Of a stretch of 9,803 bases of DNA, positions 1-6,857 are shown in pieces. The stretch is from contig PKYZ01000748.1 of the NCBI GenBank assembly GCA_003132865.1, positions 9,483 through 19,285 of the forward strand, written 5' to 3'. The stretch is from Bryobacterales bacterium. Lineage in GTDB: Bacteria > Acidobacteriota > Terriglobia > Bryobacterales > Bryobacteraceae. The notes beneath the pieces are model-generated. The model was not told the DNA's origin, did no database searches, and worked only from the letters and a program-made list of their open reading frames with translations. Numbering within the stretch: position 1 is the first letter of the stretch; each line of letters opens with the position of its first letter. A program made the translations under genes and the position numbers.

Positions 1-1
1 C

Positions 2-136
2 AGGAGGGCTCGAACCCCGGTCGACAACGTGTTCGATCCTGCAATGTTCGGTACAGCCTTCCTCCAAGCGCAGAGTTATAACATGGCCGGACCGATTCTT
101 CCCGTCGAAGAAGATTTTGTGATAGACTCACCATGA
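2..136 (+). CDS. 3' end of an upstream gene (partial, unrecognised)
   Basis: An open frame enters at the left edge and stays open for 44 codons to a TGA at 134-136. The residues look protein-like and end in an acidic tail, LPVEEDFVIDSP. No family was recognised, so the function is unknown. The stop lies 25 bases before the next start at 162, which would suit an operon. An ATG at 133-135 overlaps this stop in the classic ATGA arrangement, but its frame closes after four codons (MKPA, stop at 145-147), so it does not start a gene. The alternative is a chance open frame. Support rests only on openness, residue composition and position. Confidence 0.42.
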   Translation, partial: RRARTPVDNVFDPAMFGTAFLQAQSYNMAGPILPVEEDFVIDSP

Positions 137-146
137 AACCAGCCTG

Positions 147-152
147 AAGGAG
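147..152 (+). promoter_or_regulatory. Ribosome binding site of the composite gene
   Basis: AAGGAG lies 9 bases before the ATG at 162. It is the only good Shine-Dalgarno match nearby and supports that start over later in-frame codons. It overlaps the end of the four-codon minigene that begins at 133, so ribosomes finishing the upstream gene could reach it by coupling (inference). Confidence 0.6.
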
Positions 153-161
153 CGTTCGCCT

Positions 162-3100
162 ATGTGTTTCTCGGGTTTGCTACGCCACCGCCTGCCATTT
201 CATTTGAGAGCTTCCGGGATTCTCTCCACAATCAGCCTGGGTTTGTTGACTGCCCAGGTACCTGTTGAACTCGAACAGCGAATCCAGAAGATTCAAAACG
301 CGATTCTTCCGCCCGTCATCACTAAAGGAAAGCCACCGGCTACCACCAAACTCGCTGATCGAATGGCGGCGCTACACGTTCCCGGTGTAAGTGTCGCCGT
401 AATCCATGACGGAAAAATCGAATGGGCTCGCGGGTTCGGAGTAACCCGTGTCGGGGGGCCGGCGGTGACTCCGGATACGTTGTTCCAGGCGGCATCGATC
501 AGCAAGCCCGTAACGGCTGTTGCCGTTTTGCGCCGGGCAGAATCGGGAAAGCTGAATCTCGATGCGGACGTGAATCAGTATTTGAAAACGTGGAAAGTGC
601 CGGCCAACACATTTACCGAAAGGACAAAGGTCACGCTCCGCGAACTGCTCACTCACACGGCTGGGATGACGGTGCACGGCTTCCCTGGTTACGCTTTCGA
701 CTCCGCGCTGCCGACTCTGGTGCAGGTGCTGAATGGGGAGAAGCCGGCGAACACTCCTGCAATCCTCGTCGACACGATACCGGGAACCAATTGGCGCTAT
801 TCCGGAGGCGGGTTTGTGGTCACGCAACTCCTTCTTGAGGATGTGACCGGCCAGCCATTCCCCAAGCTGATGCATGACATCGTTCTCGGGCCTATGGGGA
901 TGACTCGCAGCACGTACGAGCAGCCTCTGCCCCAGAGTCGGATGGCCGAAGCGGCGATGCCCTATCGGCAGGATGGCCAGGCGGTCCCAGGCGGTCCGCA
1001 CGTTTACCCGGAAATGGCGCCTGCCGGCCTTTGGACAACTCCTTCCGACCTCGCACGGTACGCGATGGAGGTTCAGAAAGCCCTTGCAGGGAAATCTGGT
1101 GCGGTGCTTTCAGCAGCGATGGCGCGGGAGATGTTGAAGCCGGGAATGAATGGCTGGGGACTCGGAGTTGGAACTGGCGGCAGTGCCGAGCATCCGTACT
1201 TCACGCATGGCGGGGCCAACGAGGGCTTTAAGTGCAACCTTGTGGCCTATAACAACGGTGACGGCGCGGTGATCATGACCAACGGTGATTCCGGCGGGGC
1301 TTTGGCGACGGAGATTCTGGGTACCATCGCATATGAGTACAAGTGGCCCGACTTCGCGCCCCGCGAGATAGCTGAATGGAAAGGCACCGTAGATCAAAAG
1401 GTGCTGGCGCGTTACGTCGGGACGTATGAATTAATGGCTGGCGCTGACATGCTGATCACGTTGGAAGGAACTCAGCTCTCGGAGAAGCTGGGCGAGCAGC
1501 CGACGTTCCCGATTTTTCCGGAATCGGAGACGATGTTCTTCCTGAAGGTGGTGGACGCGCAAATCGAGTTCGTGAAGGATGCCAGCGGCGCGGTGACGGC
1601 ATTGGTTTTGCATCAGGGCGGGCGCGACCAGAAGGCGCCGCGGATCAGCGATAAAGCGGAGGCATCCGGTCCACTGCCCAATTCGCCGCAGACGGAGGCT
1701 CGCTCCCAGGCACGCGTCCAATTAAACAAGGGCGTCCAAGCGTTTAAGAGCGCGCTGTATCCCGCGGCGGTGGAGTGCTTCAAGACAGCCGTCGAGCTAG
1801 ATCCGACCTTGGATACGGCGCAATTATATCTGGCGTTTGCCTACATGCAGCAATACATTCCAGGCGCGGAATCGCCGGAGAACATGCAGATGGCCACGGC
1901 GGCCTACGATCAGTTTCAGAAGGTCCTGGCCCAGGACCCCAAGAACGAGTTGGCCGTCGCCTCCATCGCCTCGCTGCTGTTTAACGAGAAGAAACTGGAC
2001 GACGCCAACGAGTGGAACCTGAAGCTGATTTCCCTCAACCCGAAATCCAAGGAAGCCTATTATACGCTGGGCGTAATTGCCTGGACCAAGGCGTTCGTTT
2101 CGGATGGGGAGGCCAGGGCCAAACTGGGAATGAAGCCGGAAGATCCGGGCCCGCTGAAGGACAAGAAGGTGCGCACGGAGGTGGCCGCGAAGAACGGGCC
2201 TATTGTCGACGCGGGCATTAAGTACCTCGACAGATCCCTGCAGATCGATCCCGAGTACGATGACGCCATGGCGTACGAGAATCTCCTCTACCGCCAGAAG
2301 GCCGATCTGGAAGATTCACCGGAAGCTTACAGGGCAGACATAGAGGCTGCTGACAACTTCTTCGCAAGGACCCTAGAAACCAGGAAGGTTAAGGCCGAAC
2401 GGAACGCCCAGCCGAATACGCAAGTTGGTGCGTCGTCACCAACGTGCGTGGAGGAAGCAACTGCCCGTTCACCAAATGTCGCCACGCAAACTGTTGATAT
2501 CCGCATCACCAATCAGCGGTCGAACGCATCGAAAATCTATTGGCTGAACCAACAAGGGCAACGAGTGTTCTATATGACGTTAGATAGCGGGGCTTTCTAC
2601 ACGCAGCCAACGTATTCCGAGCATCCTTGGGTTGCGACGGACAACGATGGGCACTGTACGATGTTCTTCGTAGCGACAACCGCACCACATCAGGAAGTTA
2701 CGATCCGGTCGCCGGACGGAAAGATTGAGGGCTTGCTGTTAGGCCAGCCAGCGACGACATCCCGCATACGCGTAGAAGCGAATGTTCAGGCCCCAAACTT
2801 GATCAGAAAGTCACACCCATATACCAAATTTGGACCCGATCGGTGGCCGAAGGATGAGCTGAATCACTATATAGCGATGCAAAATGGATTCGATTCAGAG
2901 GCCAGAAAGCGTATCGAGCCTGAAAGATCAGCAGTAGCTTCGAAGGCCATGATCGCGGGGACTTCGGAACCGCTCGCTATCCACGCAGGGCTAGACGTTC
3001 TAAGGCACGGAGGCAATGCTGCCGATGCTGCCCTGACGACCTCACTGGCGCAGATCGCCCTCACCGCTGGCGCCGCCGTAAGCTACGCCGGGATCATGAC

Positions 3101-4532
3101 GGTCGTGTACTACGATGCTGCGACGGGCAAGGTGCACACGCTCAATGCAAGCTACAACACCGTCCAAAACGAAAAGGACCCGCTCAGCATTCCGGGAATT
3201 GGAGAACACAGCGGCCGGACAGTTCTGGTTCCTGGCTACATGGCCGGCGTGCAGGCATTGCACGATCGCTTCGGCCGGCTGCCCTTTTCCATGCTGTTCG
3301 GCCCCGCCATATGGATCGCAGAGAATGGCGTCGTGGTGAGCCCCACCGTGAACGCGTGGATCTCCTCGCAAAAAACATTCGTCACTCGCCTACCGGAAAC
3401 GAAGCGCATCTTCACTAAGCCGGACGGGGAGCTTTACAAAACAGGCGATCTTTTCCGCCAACTGGAATTGGCCGCAACCCTTAAGAAGATCGCCGCTCAG
3501 GGTTCCACCTATATTTACAAAGGGGAGTGGGCACATCATTTCGTTGACATCGCCCAGCGCGAAGGCGGGAAAATTACGCTCGAAGACCTAGCCGCCTATC
3601 GCCCCTTGTGGACCGAGCCTCTCCAGGCCTCTTATGCGGATTACCAGGTGGTACTATTGGGTCCGCCGAACACCGGCGGATTCATAACCCTCGGAGGACT
3701 CGGGCTAGCGGAGGTCGCAGGTCTCAAGAAATCTGACCATTACACAACCTCCGCGGAGGCTCTCTATAACCTGATCCAGATCGAGAGAACCACCCAAGCG
3801 TTTGCCAGTGCGTCCCCCAGCACACGCCAGGAATGGTTCCCCGAAGTGGAGCCGTCGCTGGAATCGCTCCTAACCCGCAAGGCTGCCGAACGCTTCTGGG
3901 CTGGCATCCAGCGCAAAATGGTACCACCACCGGCAGAAGATCCCAGCCCCTATCACTCGGCCGGCATCGTGGCCGTCGATGAACAGGGCAATGTCGCATG
4001 CATTCTCCATTCCATCAACGGAATTCTGTGGGGGGCGACAGGTATCTTCGTTGACGGAATCTCCATTCCGGACTCCGCCGTCTTTCAACAGCATCCGATC
4101 CTTGATGCGGGACCCGGTATGCGCCTACCCGAGTCAACCAACCCCTTGATCGTTCTGAAAGGGGGAAAGCCTGTGCTTGCCTCGGTCGCGATCGGCTCGG
4201 GATTGCACAACGTCACTCTTGAGAACCTCATCAATATCCTAGACTTTGGCATGGACCCCCAGACCGCCGTAAACCAGCCAAACACGCAAGGGCCATTCCG
4301 CGGGGTGATGGCGAACGCACCCGGTAAACCTGAATATGAAAAGGAAGCGATCGGCCAGGGCGAGTTTCCACAGTCCGTGATCGATGGCGTGGTGGCTCGG
4401 GGCCAAGCCATCAAGCTCGTCCATAAGTACGCGCAACCCGGTTATTGGATTGGAATCCAAGTCGATCTCCTGACTCACAAGCTCAGGGGCGCCGGCACAC
4501 CCCTGTTGCCCGCCCTCGTAGAAGGATACTGA
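162..4532 (+). CDS. Composite secreted protein: serine hydrolase, TPR, VHL-type beta domain, GGT-like domain
   Basis: This 1456-residue protein joins several modules. Residues 1-31 look like a Sec-type signal: arginines at 8, 10 and 16, then a hydrophobic stretch about 19-30. Residues about 55-400 are a class C beta-lactamase/esterase-type domain (penicillin-binding fold), with nucleophile motif S112-I-S-K115, a Y213-S-G motif in place of YxN, and H349-G-G in place of KTG. Residues about 404-495 look like the small beta domain that often follows such hydrolases. Residues about 517-740 hold TPR-like helices with repeated LDP/LNP/IDP ends, then a charged linker. Residues about 776-852 match the VHL beta domain. 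Residues about 922-1453 are gamma-glutamyltransferase-like. Each hydrolase half is near normal length alone, so this is a fusion. The frame is unbroken across all joins. The first domain is probably a peptidase, esterase or beta-lactamase-like enzyme; its substrate cannot be told. The start is set by AAGGAG at 147-152. Confidence 0.9.
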   Translation: MCFSGLLRHRLPFHLRASGILSTISLGLLTAQVPVELEQRIQKIQNAILPPVITKGKPPATTKLADRMAALHVPGVSVAVIHDGKIEWARGFGVTRVGGPAVTPDTLFQAASISKPVTAVAVLRRAESGKLNLDADVNQYLKTWKVPANTFTERTKVTLRELLTHTAGMTVHGFPGYAFDSALPTLVQVLNGEKPANTPAILVDTIPGTNWRYSGGGFVVTQLLLEDVTGQPFPKLMHDIVLGPMGMTRSTYEQPLPQSRMAEAAMPYRQDGQAVPGGPHVYPEMAPAGLWTTPSDLARYAMEVQKALAGKSGAVLSAAMAREMLKPGMNGWGLGVGTGGSAEHPYFTHGGANEGFKCNLVAYNNGDGAVIMTNGDSGGALATEILGTIAYEYKWPDFAPREIAEWKGTVDQKVLARYVGTYELMAGADMLITLEGTQLSEKLGEQPTFPIFPESETMFFLKVVDAQIEFVKDASGAVTALVLHQGGRDQKAPRISDKAEASGPLPNSPQTEARSQARVQLNKGVQAFKSALYPAAVECFKTAVELDPTLDTAQLYLAFAYMQQYIPGAESPENMQMATAAYDQFQKVLAQDPKNELAVASIASLLFNEKKLDDANEWNLKLISLNPKSKEAYYTLGVIAWTKAFVSDGEARAKLGMKPEDPGPLKDKKVRTEVAAKNGPIVDAGIKYLDRSLQIDPEYDDAMAYENLLYRQKADLEDSPEAYRADIEAADNFFARTLETRKVKAERNAQPNTQVGASSPTCVEEATARSPNVATQTVDIRITNQRSNASKIYWLNQQGQRVFYMTLDSGAFYTQPTYSEHPWVATDNDGHCTMFFVATTAPHQEVTIRSPDGKIEGLLLGQPATTSRIRVEANVQAPNLIRKSHPYTKFGPDRWPKDELNHYIAMQNGFDSEARKRIEPERSAVASKAMIAGTSEPLAIHAGLDVLRHGGNAADAALTTSLAQIALTAGAAVSYAGIMTVVYYDAATGKVHTLNASYNTVQNEKDPLSIPGIGEHSGRTVLVPGYMAGVQALHDRFGRLPFSMLFGPAIWIAENGVVVSPTVNAWISSQKTFVTRLPETKRIFTKPDGELYKTGDLFRQLELAATLKKIAAQGSTYIYKGEWAHHFVDIAQREGGKITLEDLAAYRPLWTEPLQASYADYQVVLLGPPNTGGFITLGGLGLAEVAGLKKSDHYTTSAEALYNLIQIERTTQAFASASPSTRQEWFPEVEPSLESLLTRKAAERFWAGIQRKMVPPPAEDPSPYHSAGIVAVDEQGNVACILHSINGILWGATGIFVDGISIPDSAVFQQHPILDAGPGMRLPESTNPLIVLKGGKPVLASVAIGSGLHNVTLENLINILDFGMDPQTAVNQPNTQGPFRGVMANAPGKPEYEKEAIGQGEFPQSVIDGVVARGQAIKLVHKYAQPGYWIGIQVDLLTHKLRGAGTPLLPALVEGY
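2484..2711 (+). other. VHL (von Hippel-Lindau) beta-type domain within the composite protein
   Basis: Residues about 775-850 resemble the beta domain of the VHL tumour suppressor, which in animals binds hydroxyproline in HIF-alpha. Recalled human VHL residues 88-117 align without gaps at a constant offset of 706. WLNxxG (W794 to G799) matches W88 to G93, Y804 matches Y98, T806-L807 match T100-L101, G810 matches G104, T817 replaces S111, Y818 matches Y112, H821 matches H115 and W823 matches W117. The human pocket for hydroxyproline is W88, Y98, S111, H115 and W117, so four of five are identical and the fifth is Ser to Thr. The VHL alpha domain that binds elongin C is absent; TPR helices lie before it and the GGT-like domain after. 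A binding role is inferred. Bacterial VHL-box proteins are known in the family, but their function is poorly defined. Confidence 0.8.
2919..4529 (+). other. Gamma-glutamyltransferase-like Ntn-hydrolase domain within the composite protein
   Basis: Residues about 920-1456 keep the GGT outline: a G950-G-N-A-A-D-A-A motif (GGNAxDAA), VPGYMAG at 1023-1029, and the small-subunit core VDxxGN at 1272-1277. Aligned with E. coli GGT, nucleophile T391 falls on S1266, T409 on S1284 and N411 on N1286. A Ser nucleophile is chemically possible in Ntn hydrolases, and self-cleavage between H1265 and S1266 (codon 3957-3959) is the inferred processing site. The arginine that binds the glutamate carboxylate (E. 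coli R114) is not found in the matching segment near 995-999. The GSPGG oxyanion motif reads IGSGLH at 1344-1349. It is therefore a divergent member; true gamma-glutamyl activity is doubtful, and an acylase or other amidase is possible. Confidence 0.78.
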
Positions 4533-4635
4533 CTCTTGAATAGGCTACGTAAGCTCCAGAGCTAATCTAGATATCGTAATTAAGCGCCATTCGCGACGCG
4601 GATTGCGCTTGACTCGCAGTCGGCAAAATGCCGCC

Positions 4636-4658
4636 CGCGCGATGACCGACATCGCGCG
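4636..4658. other. Strong GC-rich hairpin downstream of the composite gene
   Basis: Perfect 8-base arms, CGCGCGAT (4636-4643) and ATCGCGCG (4651-4658), enclose a 7-base loop. A smaller hairpin CGGCA-AAA-TGCCG sits just before it at 4621-4633, and a further TGCCG at 4664-4668 could pair with the same CGGCA around the main stem. The stem lies about 100 bases past the stop at 4532 and has no T-tract, so it is not a standard intrinsic terminator. It may block 3' exonucleases or be part of a structured RNA (inference). Confidence 0.35.
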
Positions 4659-4752
4659 AAATCTGCCGCAGGCGCGCTGTTTGAACCCCGCGCAGGCAGC
4701 GAGTTGAAATACAGTTGAAACTGGCCCCGCTGCTCCCTGCCAAAGCTTCGGC

Positions 4753-4883
4753 CAAAACGGGACTTGTAGCCGTCCTACTGTTCAGAACGGTTATTTGAGC
4801 AGTACGGGGAATGTTTCAAAACGGGTAGGTTTTGGAACTGCGCCCGATGGCCTGTGGGCATATGCTTCCATCGTCCCGTTTTG
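4753..4883. repeat. Three copies of CAAAACGGG, two direct and one inverted
   Basis: CAAAACGGG occurs at 4753-4761 and 4817-4825, and its reverse complement at 4875-4883. The first and third copies extend to an 11-base inverted pair (CAAAACGGGAC at 4753-4763; its complement at 4873-4883), able to form a large stem or act as spaced protein-binding sites. The sequence between has no convincing gene. It could be a scar of mobile DNA or a regulatory region; nothing here decides. Confidence 0.35.
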
Positions 4884-4965
4884 TTGTCCCACAAAAAGAG
4901 CGCTTCCGCTGTGACCGGCGCTCCATGAGCCTTAGGCCTGCCCGATCACACCTGGCGTACCGAGA

Positions 4966-5163
4966 CCTCCTGGTAGCAGCAGGCGAGCAGGAGGACATTC
5001 GCCAGTTTTTCGCTTCGGATACTTAGGCGCGGCTTCCGGAGAGAAGCCATGTCCCAAAAAGTAAACTATTTTGGACATGGGAACGGAGGGCAAGCCTGCC
5101 CTGGGCTCTAAAGGCGAACACGCGGCGAAACTCCTCCTGCTCGCCTGCTGCACGCAGGAGGAG
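4966..5163. repeat. Nested inverted-repeat element, BIME- or MITE-like
   Basis: Two arms of 30 bases (4966-4995 and 5132-5161) are reverse complements apart from one unpaired base on each side; the inner 20 bases (4976-4995 with 5132-5151) match perfectly. Each arm is itself a hairpin: CCTCCTG 4966-4972 with CAGGAGG 4988-4994, and CTCCTCCTGC 5131-5140 with GCAGGAGGAG 5154-5163. The 136 bases between hold three more hairpins: GGCTTC/GAAGCC at 5031-5048, CCATGTCC/GGACATGG at 5047-5080, and AGGGCA/TGCCCT at 5087-5102. Two inverted palindromic units around a structured centre resemble bacterial interspersed mosaic elements (paired REPs) or a small non-autonomous transposon. No transposase lies in the window and no target duplication was identified. 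Confidence 0.5.
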
Positions 5164-5210
5164 GCGCATCGGTGAGGACGAACCAGCGAACTGCAGTCTT
5201 CCCTACGTGG

Positions 5211-5249
5211 GCAAATTTGCGATAGCCTTTTGTACATGTCCGGCTATCG
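5211..5249 (+). promoter_or_regulatory. Abutting dyads at the oxidoreductase start, with the ATG in a hairpin loop
   Basis: GCAAATTTGC at 5211-5220 is a perfect 10-base palindrome 15 bases before the ATG at 5236. It is followed by a perfect 8-base stem, CGATAGCC (5220-5227) with GGCTATCG (5242-5249), whose 14-base loop carries the ATG. No Shine-Dalgarno match is visible before the start. The arrangement suggests an operator, a translational control hairpin, or start-codon display to the ribosome without a ribosome binding site. The structure is seen; the role is inferred. Confidence 0.42.
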
Positions 5250-6825
5250 ATTCTCAAGACGCCACTTCTTCTATGGCAGCCTGCTGGCGGGCGCCATTCC
5301 CGCGGGCGGATTCGGCAGCACCCCGTCTCTGCGCGCCTTAGGGTACAAATCACCGAACGAGAAGCTGAACCTGGCAGCCATCGGAGCGGGCGGGCAGCCA
5401 GCGGCCGACCTGAAAGAGGCGCAGGCCGGTGTAGAGAACGTAGTGGCGCTGGCGGATGTTGACTGGGTGCGCGGCCACGAATCTTTCGAGCGCTTCCCCA
5501 ACGCGGCCCGCTACAAGGATTTCCGCCAGATGCTGGACAAGCAAGGAAAGGAAATCGACGCGGTCGTCGTCGGCACGCCGGACCACAACCACGCCTACTG
5601 CGCGCTCACCTGCATGCAGGCCGGAAAGCACGTGTACGTTGAAAAGCCGCTTACCCGCACTGCCGGCGAAGCGCGCCTCCTGTGGCAAGCCGCTCGGAAA
5701 TACAACGTCGCTACGCAGATGGGGAATCAAGGCTATTCGCACGACGCTACCCGTGTGGCTTGCGAAATCATTTGGTCCGGCGAAATCGGCGAGGTGCGCG
5801 AAGTCCACGCCTGGACCGGCCGCCCGATTTGGCCGCAGGAGATGACCAGAATCCCGCCGCCCACTCCGGTTCCGGCAACGCTCGATTGGGACCTGTGGCT
5901 GGGCGTCGCCGCTGCGCGTCCGTTCACTGTTGGCGATGAGGATTACCAGTCGTTTGTGGCCGCGCGCGAAGCTCGCAACCGGCCGCCCGGCATGCCCCAG
6001 GGATTCCGTTACCCCGACCGGGATACGTTCAAATTCTATCTGCCCTTCAACTGGCGCGGCTTCTACGATTTCGGCAGCAGCCTGATTGGCGATTGGGGCG
6101 TTCACATTCTAGGTCCGGCGAACTGGGCCCTGCAACTCGATCCGGAGTACCTGACGAGCATCGAGTGTACTAAGAAAGACTCGCTGCCGGAATTCACCTT
6201 CCCCGATGAGTTGATTCTCAAATACGAATTTGCGGCGCGGCCCGGCATGCCGCCCGTGACGGTGTACTGGTATCATCACGGCGGTGGCGGCGACGCTTAC
6301 ACGCCTCCCGGCATGACGGTGGAAGACGCGCGCAAGATCCCCGGCCAAGGTCCACAGGTGGGACCGGCAGCCGGACAGGGCGGCTTCAGACCCGGTTCGG
6401 GCGGACGTCCGGGGGCTGGCGCGCGTCCTCCAGTGGGCAGCGGCTACAATTGCATTTTCGCCGGCTCGAAAGGCTACCTCGGAACCAGCGGGCGTGGCGA
6501 AGGCGTCGGTCTTCTACCCGGATCGCGATGGGCCGAATACAAACTGCCCGAACCGTATCTCCAGCGTTCGCCCGGCGCCAGCACCGGCTCCAATCACGCC
6601 GCGCACGCGCGCGACTGGATCCGCGCCTGCAAGGGCGGAGCTCCCGCCTGCTCCAACTTCAACATCGCCGCGCGCTACACGGAATGGCTGGTGGCGGGCT
6701 CGGCGGCAGTACATTATGATGGCAAGCTACTTTGGGATCAGGAGAAGGGCGAATTCTCCAGCAACCCCGGCGCGAACCGTTGGGTGAAGCCCACATACCG
6801 CAAGGGTTGGGAGATCCAGCTATAG
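5236..6825 (+). CDS. Gfo/Idh/MocA family oxidoreductase with Tat signal
   Basis: NAD(P)-dependent dehydrogenase family that oxidises or reduces sugar-type hydroxyls; the product is 529 aa. Numbering is from the ATG at 5236. Residues 6-11 (FSRRHFF) form a twin-arginine signal followed by a short hydrophobic run, so export of the folded enzyme with its cofactor is expected, as in Zymomonas glucose-fructose oxidoreductase. The Rossmann nucleotide motif GAGG is at about 50-53. The catalytic EKP is at 136-138. A DWGVH segment at 286-290 supplies the family's Asp and His. A Gly/Pro-rich low-complexity stretch at about 369-403 interrupts the C-terminal sheet domain. An in-frame TTG at 5230 could add two residues; the ATG was preferred because neither has a ribosome binding site. 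The next gene starts 32 bases downstream, so an operon is likely. The substrate cannot be told. Confidence 0.9.
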   Translation: MSGYRFSRRHFFYGSLLAGAIPAGGFGSTPSLRALGYKSPNEKLNLAAIGAGGQPAADLKEAQAGVENVVALADVDWVRGHESFERFPNAARYKDFRQMLDKQGKEIDAVVVGTPDHNHAYCALTCMQAGKHVYVEKPLTRTAGEARLLWQAARKYNVATQMGNQGYSHDATRVACEIIWSGEIGEVREVHAWTGRPIWPQEMTRIPPPTPVPATLDWDLWLGVAAARPFTVGDEDYQSFVAAREARNRPPGMPQGFRYPDRDTFKFYLPFNWRGFYDFGSSLIGDWGVHILGPANWALQLDPEYLTSIECTKKDSLPEFTFPDELILKYEFAARPGMPPVTVYWYHHGGGGDAYTPPGMTVEDARKIPGQGPQVGPAAGQGGFRPGSGGRPGAGARPPVGSGYNCIFAGSKGYLGTSGRGEGVGLLPGSRWAEYKLPEPYLQRSPGASTGSNHAAHARDWIRACKGGAPACSNFNIAARYTEWLVAGSAAVHYDGKLLWDQEKGEFSSNPGANRWVKPTYRKGWEIQL

Positions 6826-6843
6826 GAGTGGAAGTCCGGAAAC

Positions 6844-6850
6844 AGGAGGT
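6844..6850 (+). promoter_or_regulatory. Ribosome binding site of the TIM-barrel gene
   Basis: AGGAGGT lies 7 bases before the ATG at 6858 and is close to the ideal Shine-Dalgarno sequence. It fixes the start at 6858 rather than at the in-frame TTG at 6732, which lies inside the preceding gene and would place the Tat signal far from the N-terminus. This strong site contrasts with the missing one on the gene before it. Confidence 0.85.
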
Positions 6851-6857
6851 TTACAAA

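Noticed and set aside
77..82. TATAAC as a -10 box for the composite gene
   Set aside because: There is no -35 match at the right distance, and the site lies inside the probable coding tail of the upstream gene.
372..1001. Minus-strand open frame of 209 codons under the serine hydrolase
   Set aside because: It is antisense to a region with clear SxxK and HGG hydrolase motifs, and its residues are Arg/His-rich without a recognisable domain; a GC-rich shadow.
4549..4562. Small palindrome AGCTCCAGAGCT just after the composite gene as a terminator
   Set aside because: The stem is 5 bases with a 2-base loop and no T-tract, too weak to call.
4609..4640. TTGACT as a promoter -35 element
   Set aside because: No AT-rich -10 hexamer lies 16-18 bases downstream; the sequence there is GC-rich.
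4567..5026. Short open frames on both strands in the gene-free stretch (4567-4755 minus, 4816-4998 minus, 4832-5026 plus)
   Set aside because: They are 60-64 codons, rich in Arg, Ser and Cys, overlap one another, lack good ribosome binding sites and overlap the palindromic elements.
5350..6105. Minus-strand open frame of 251 codons under the oxidoreductase
   Set aside because: It is antisense to the Rossmann and EKP part of the Gfo/Idh/MocA gene and shows no coherent family motif.
6732..6857. In-frame TTG at 6732 as the start of the TIM-barrel gene
   Set aside because: It would overlap the previous gene by 94 bases and bury the Tat signal; AGGAGGT and ATG at 6858 are far better.
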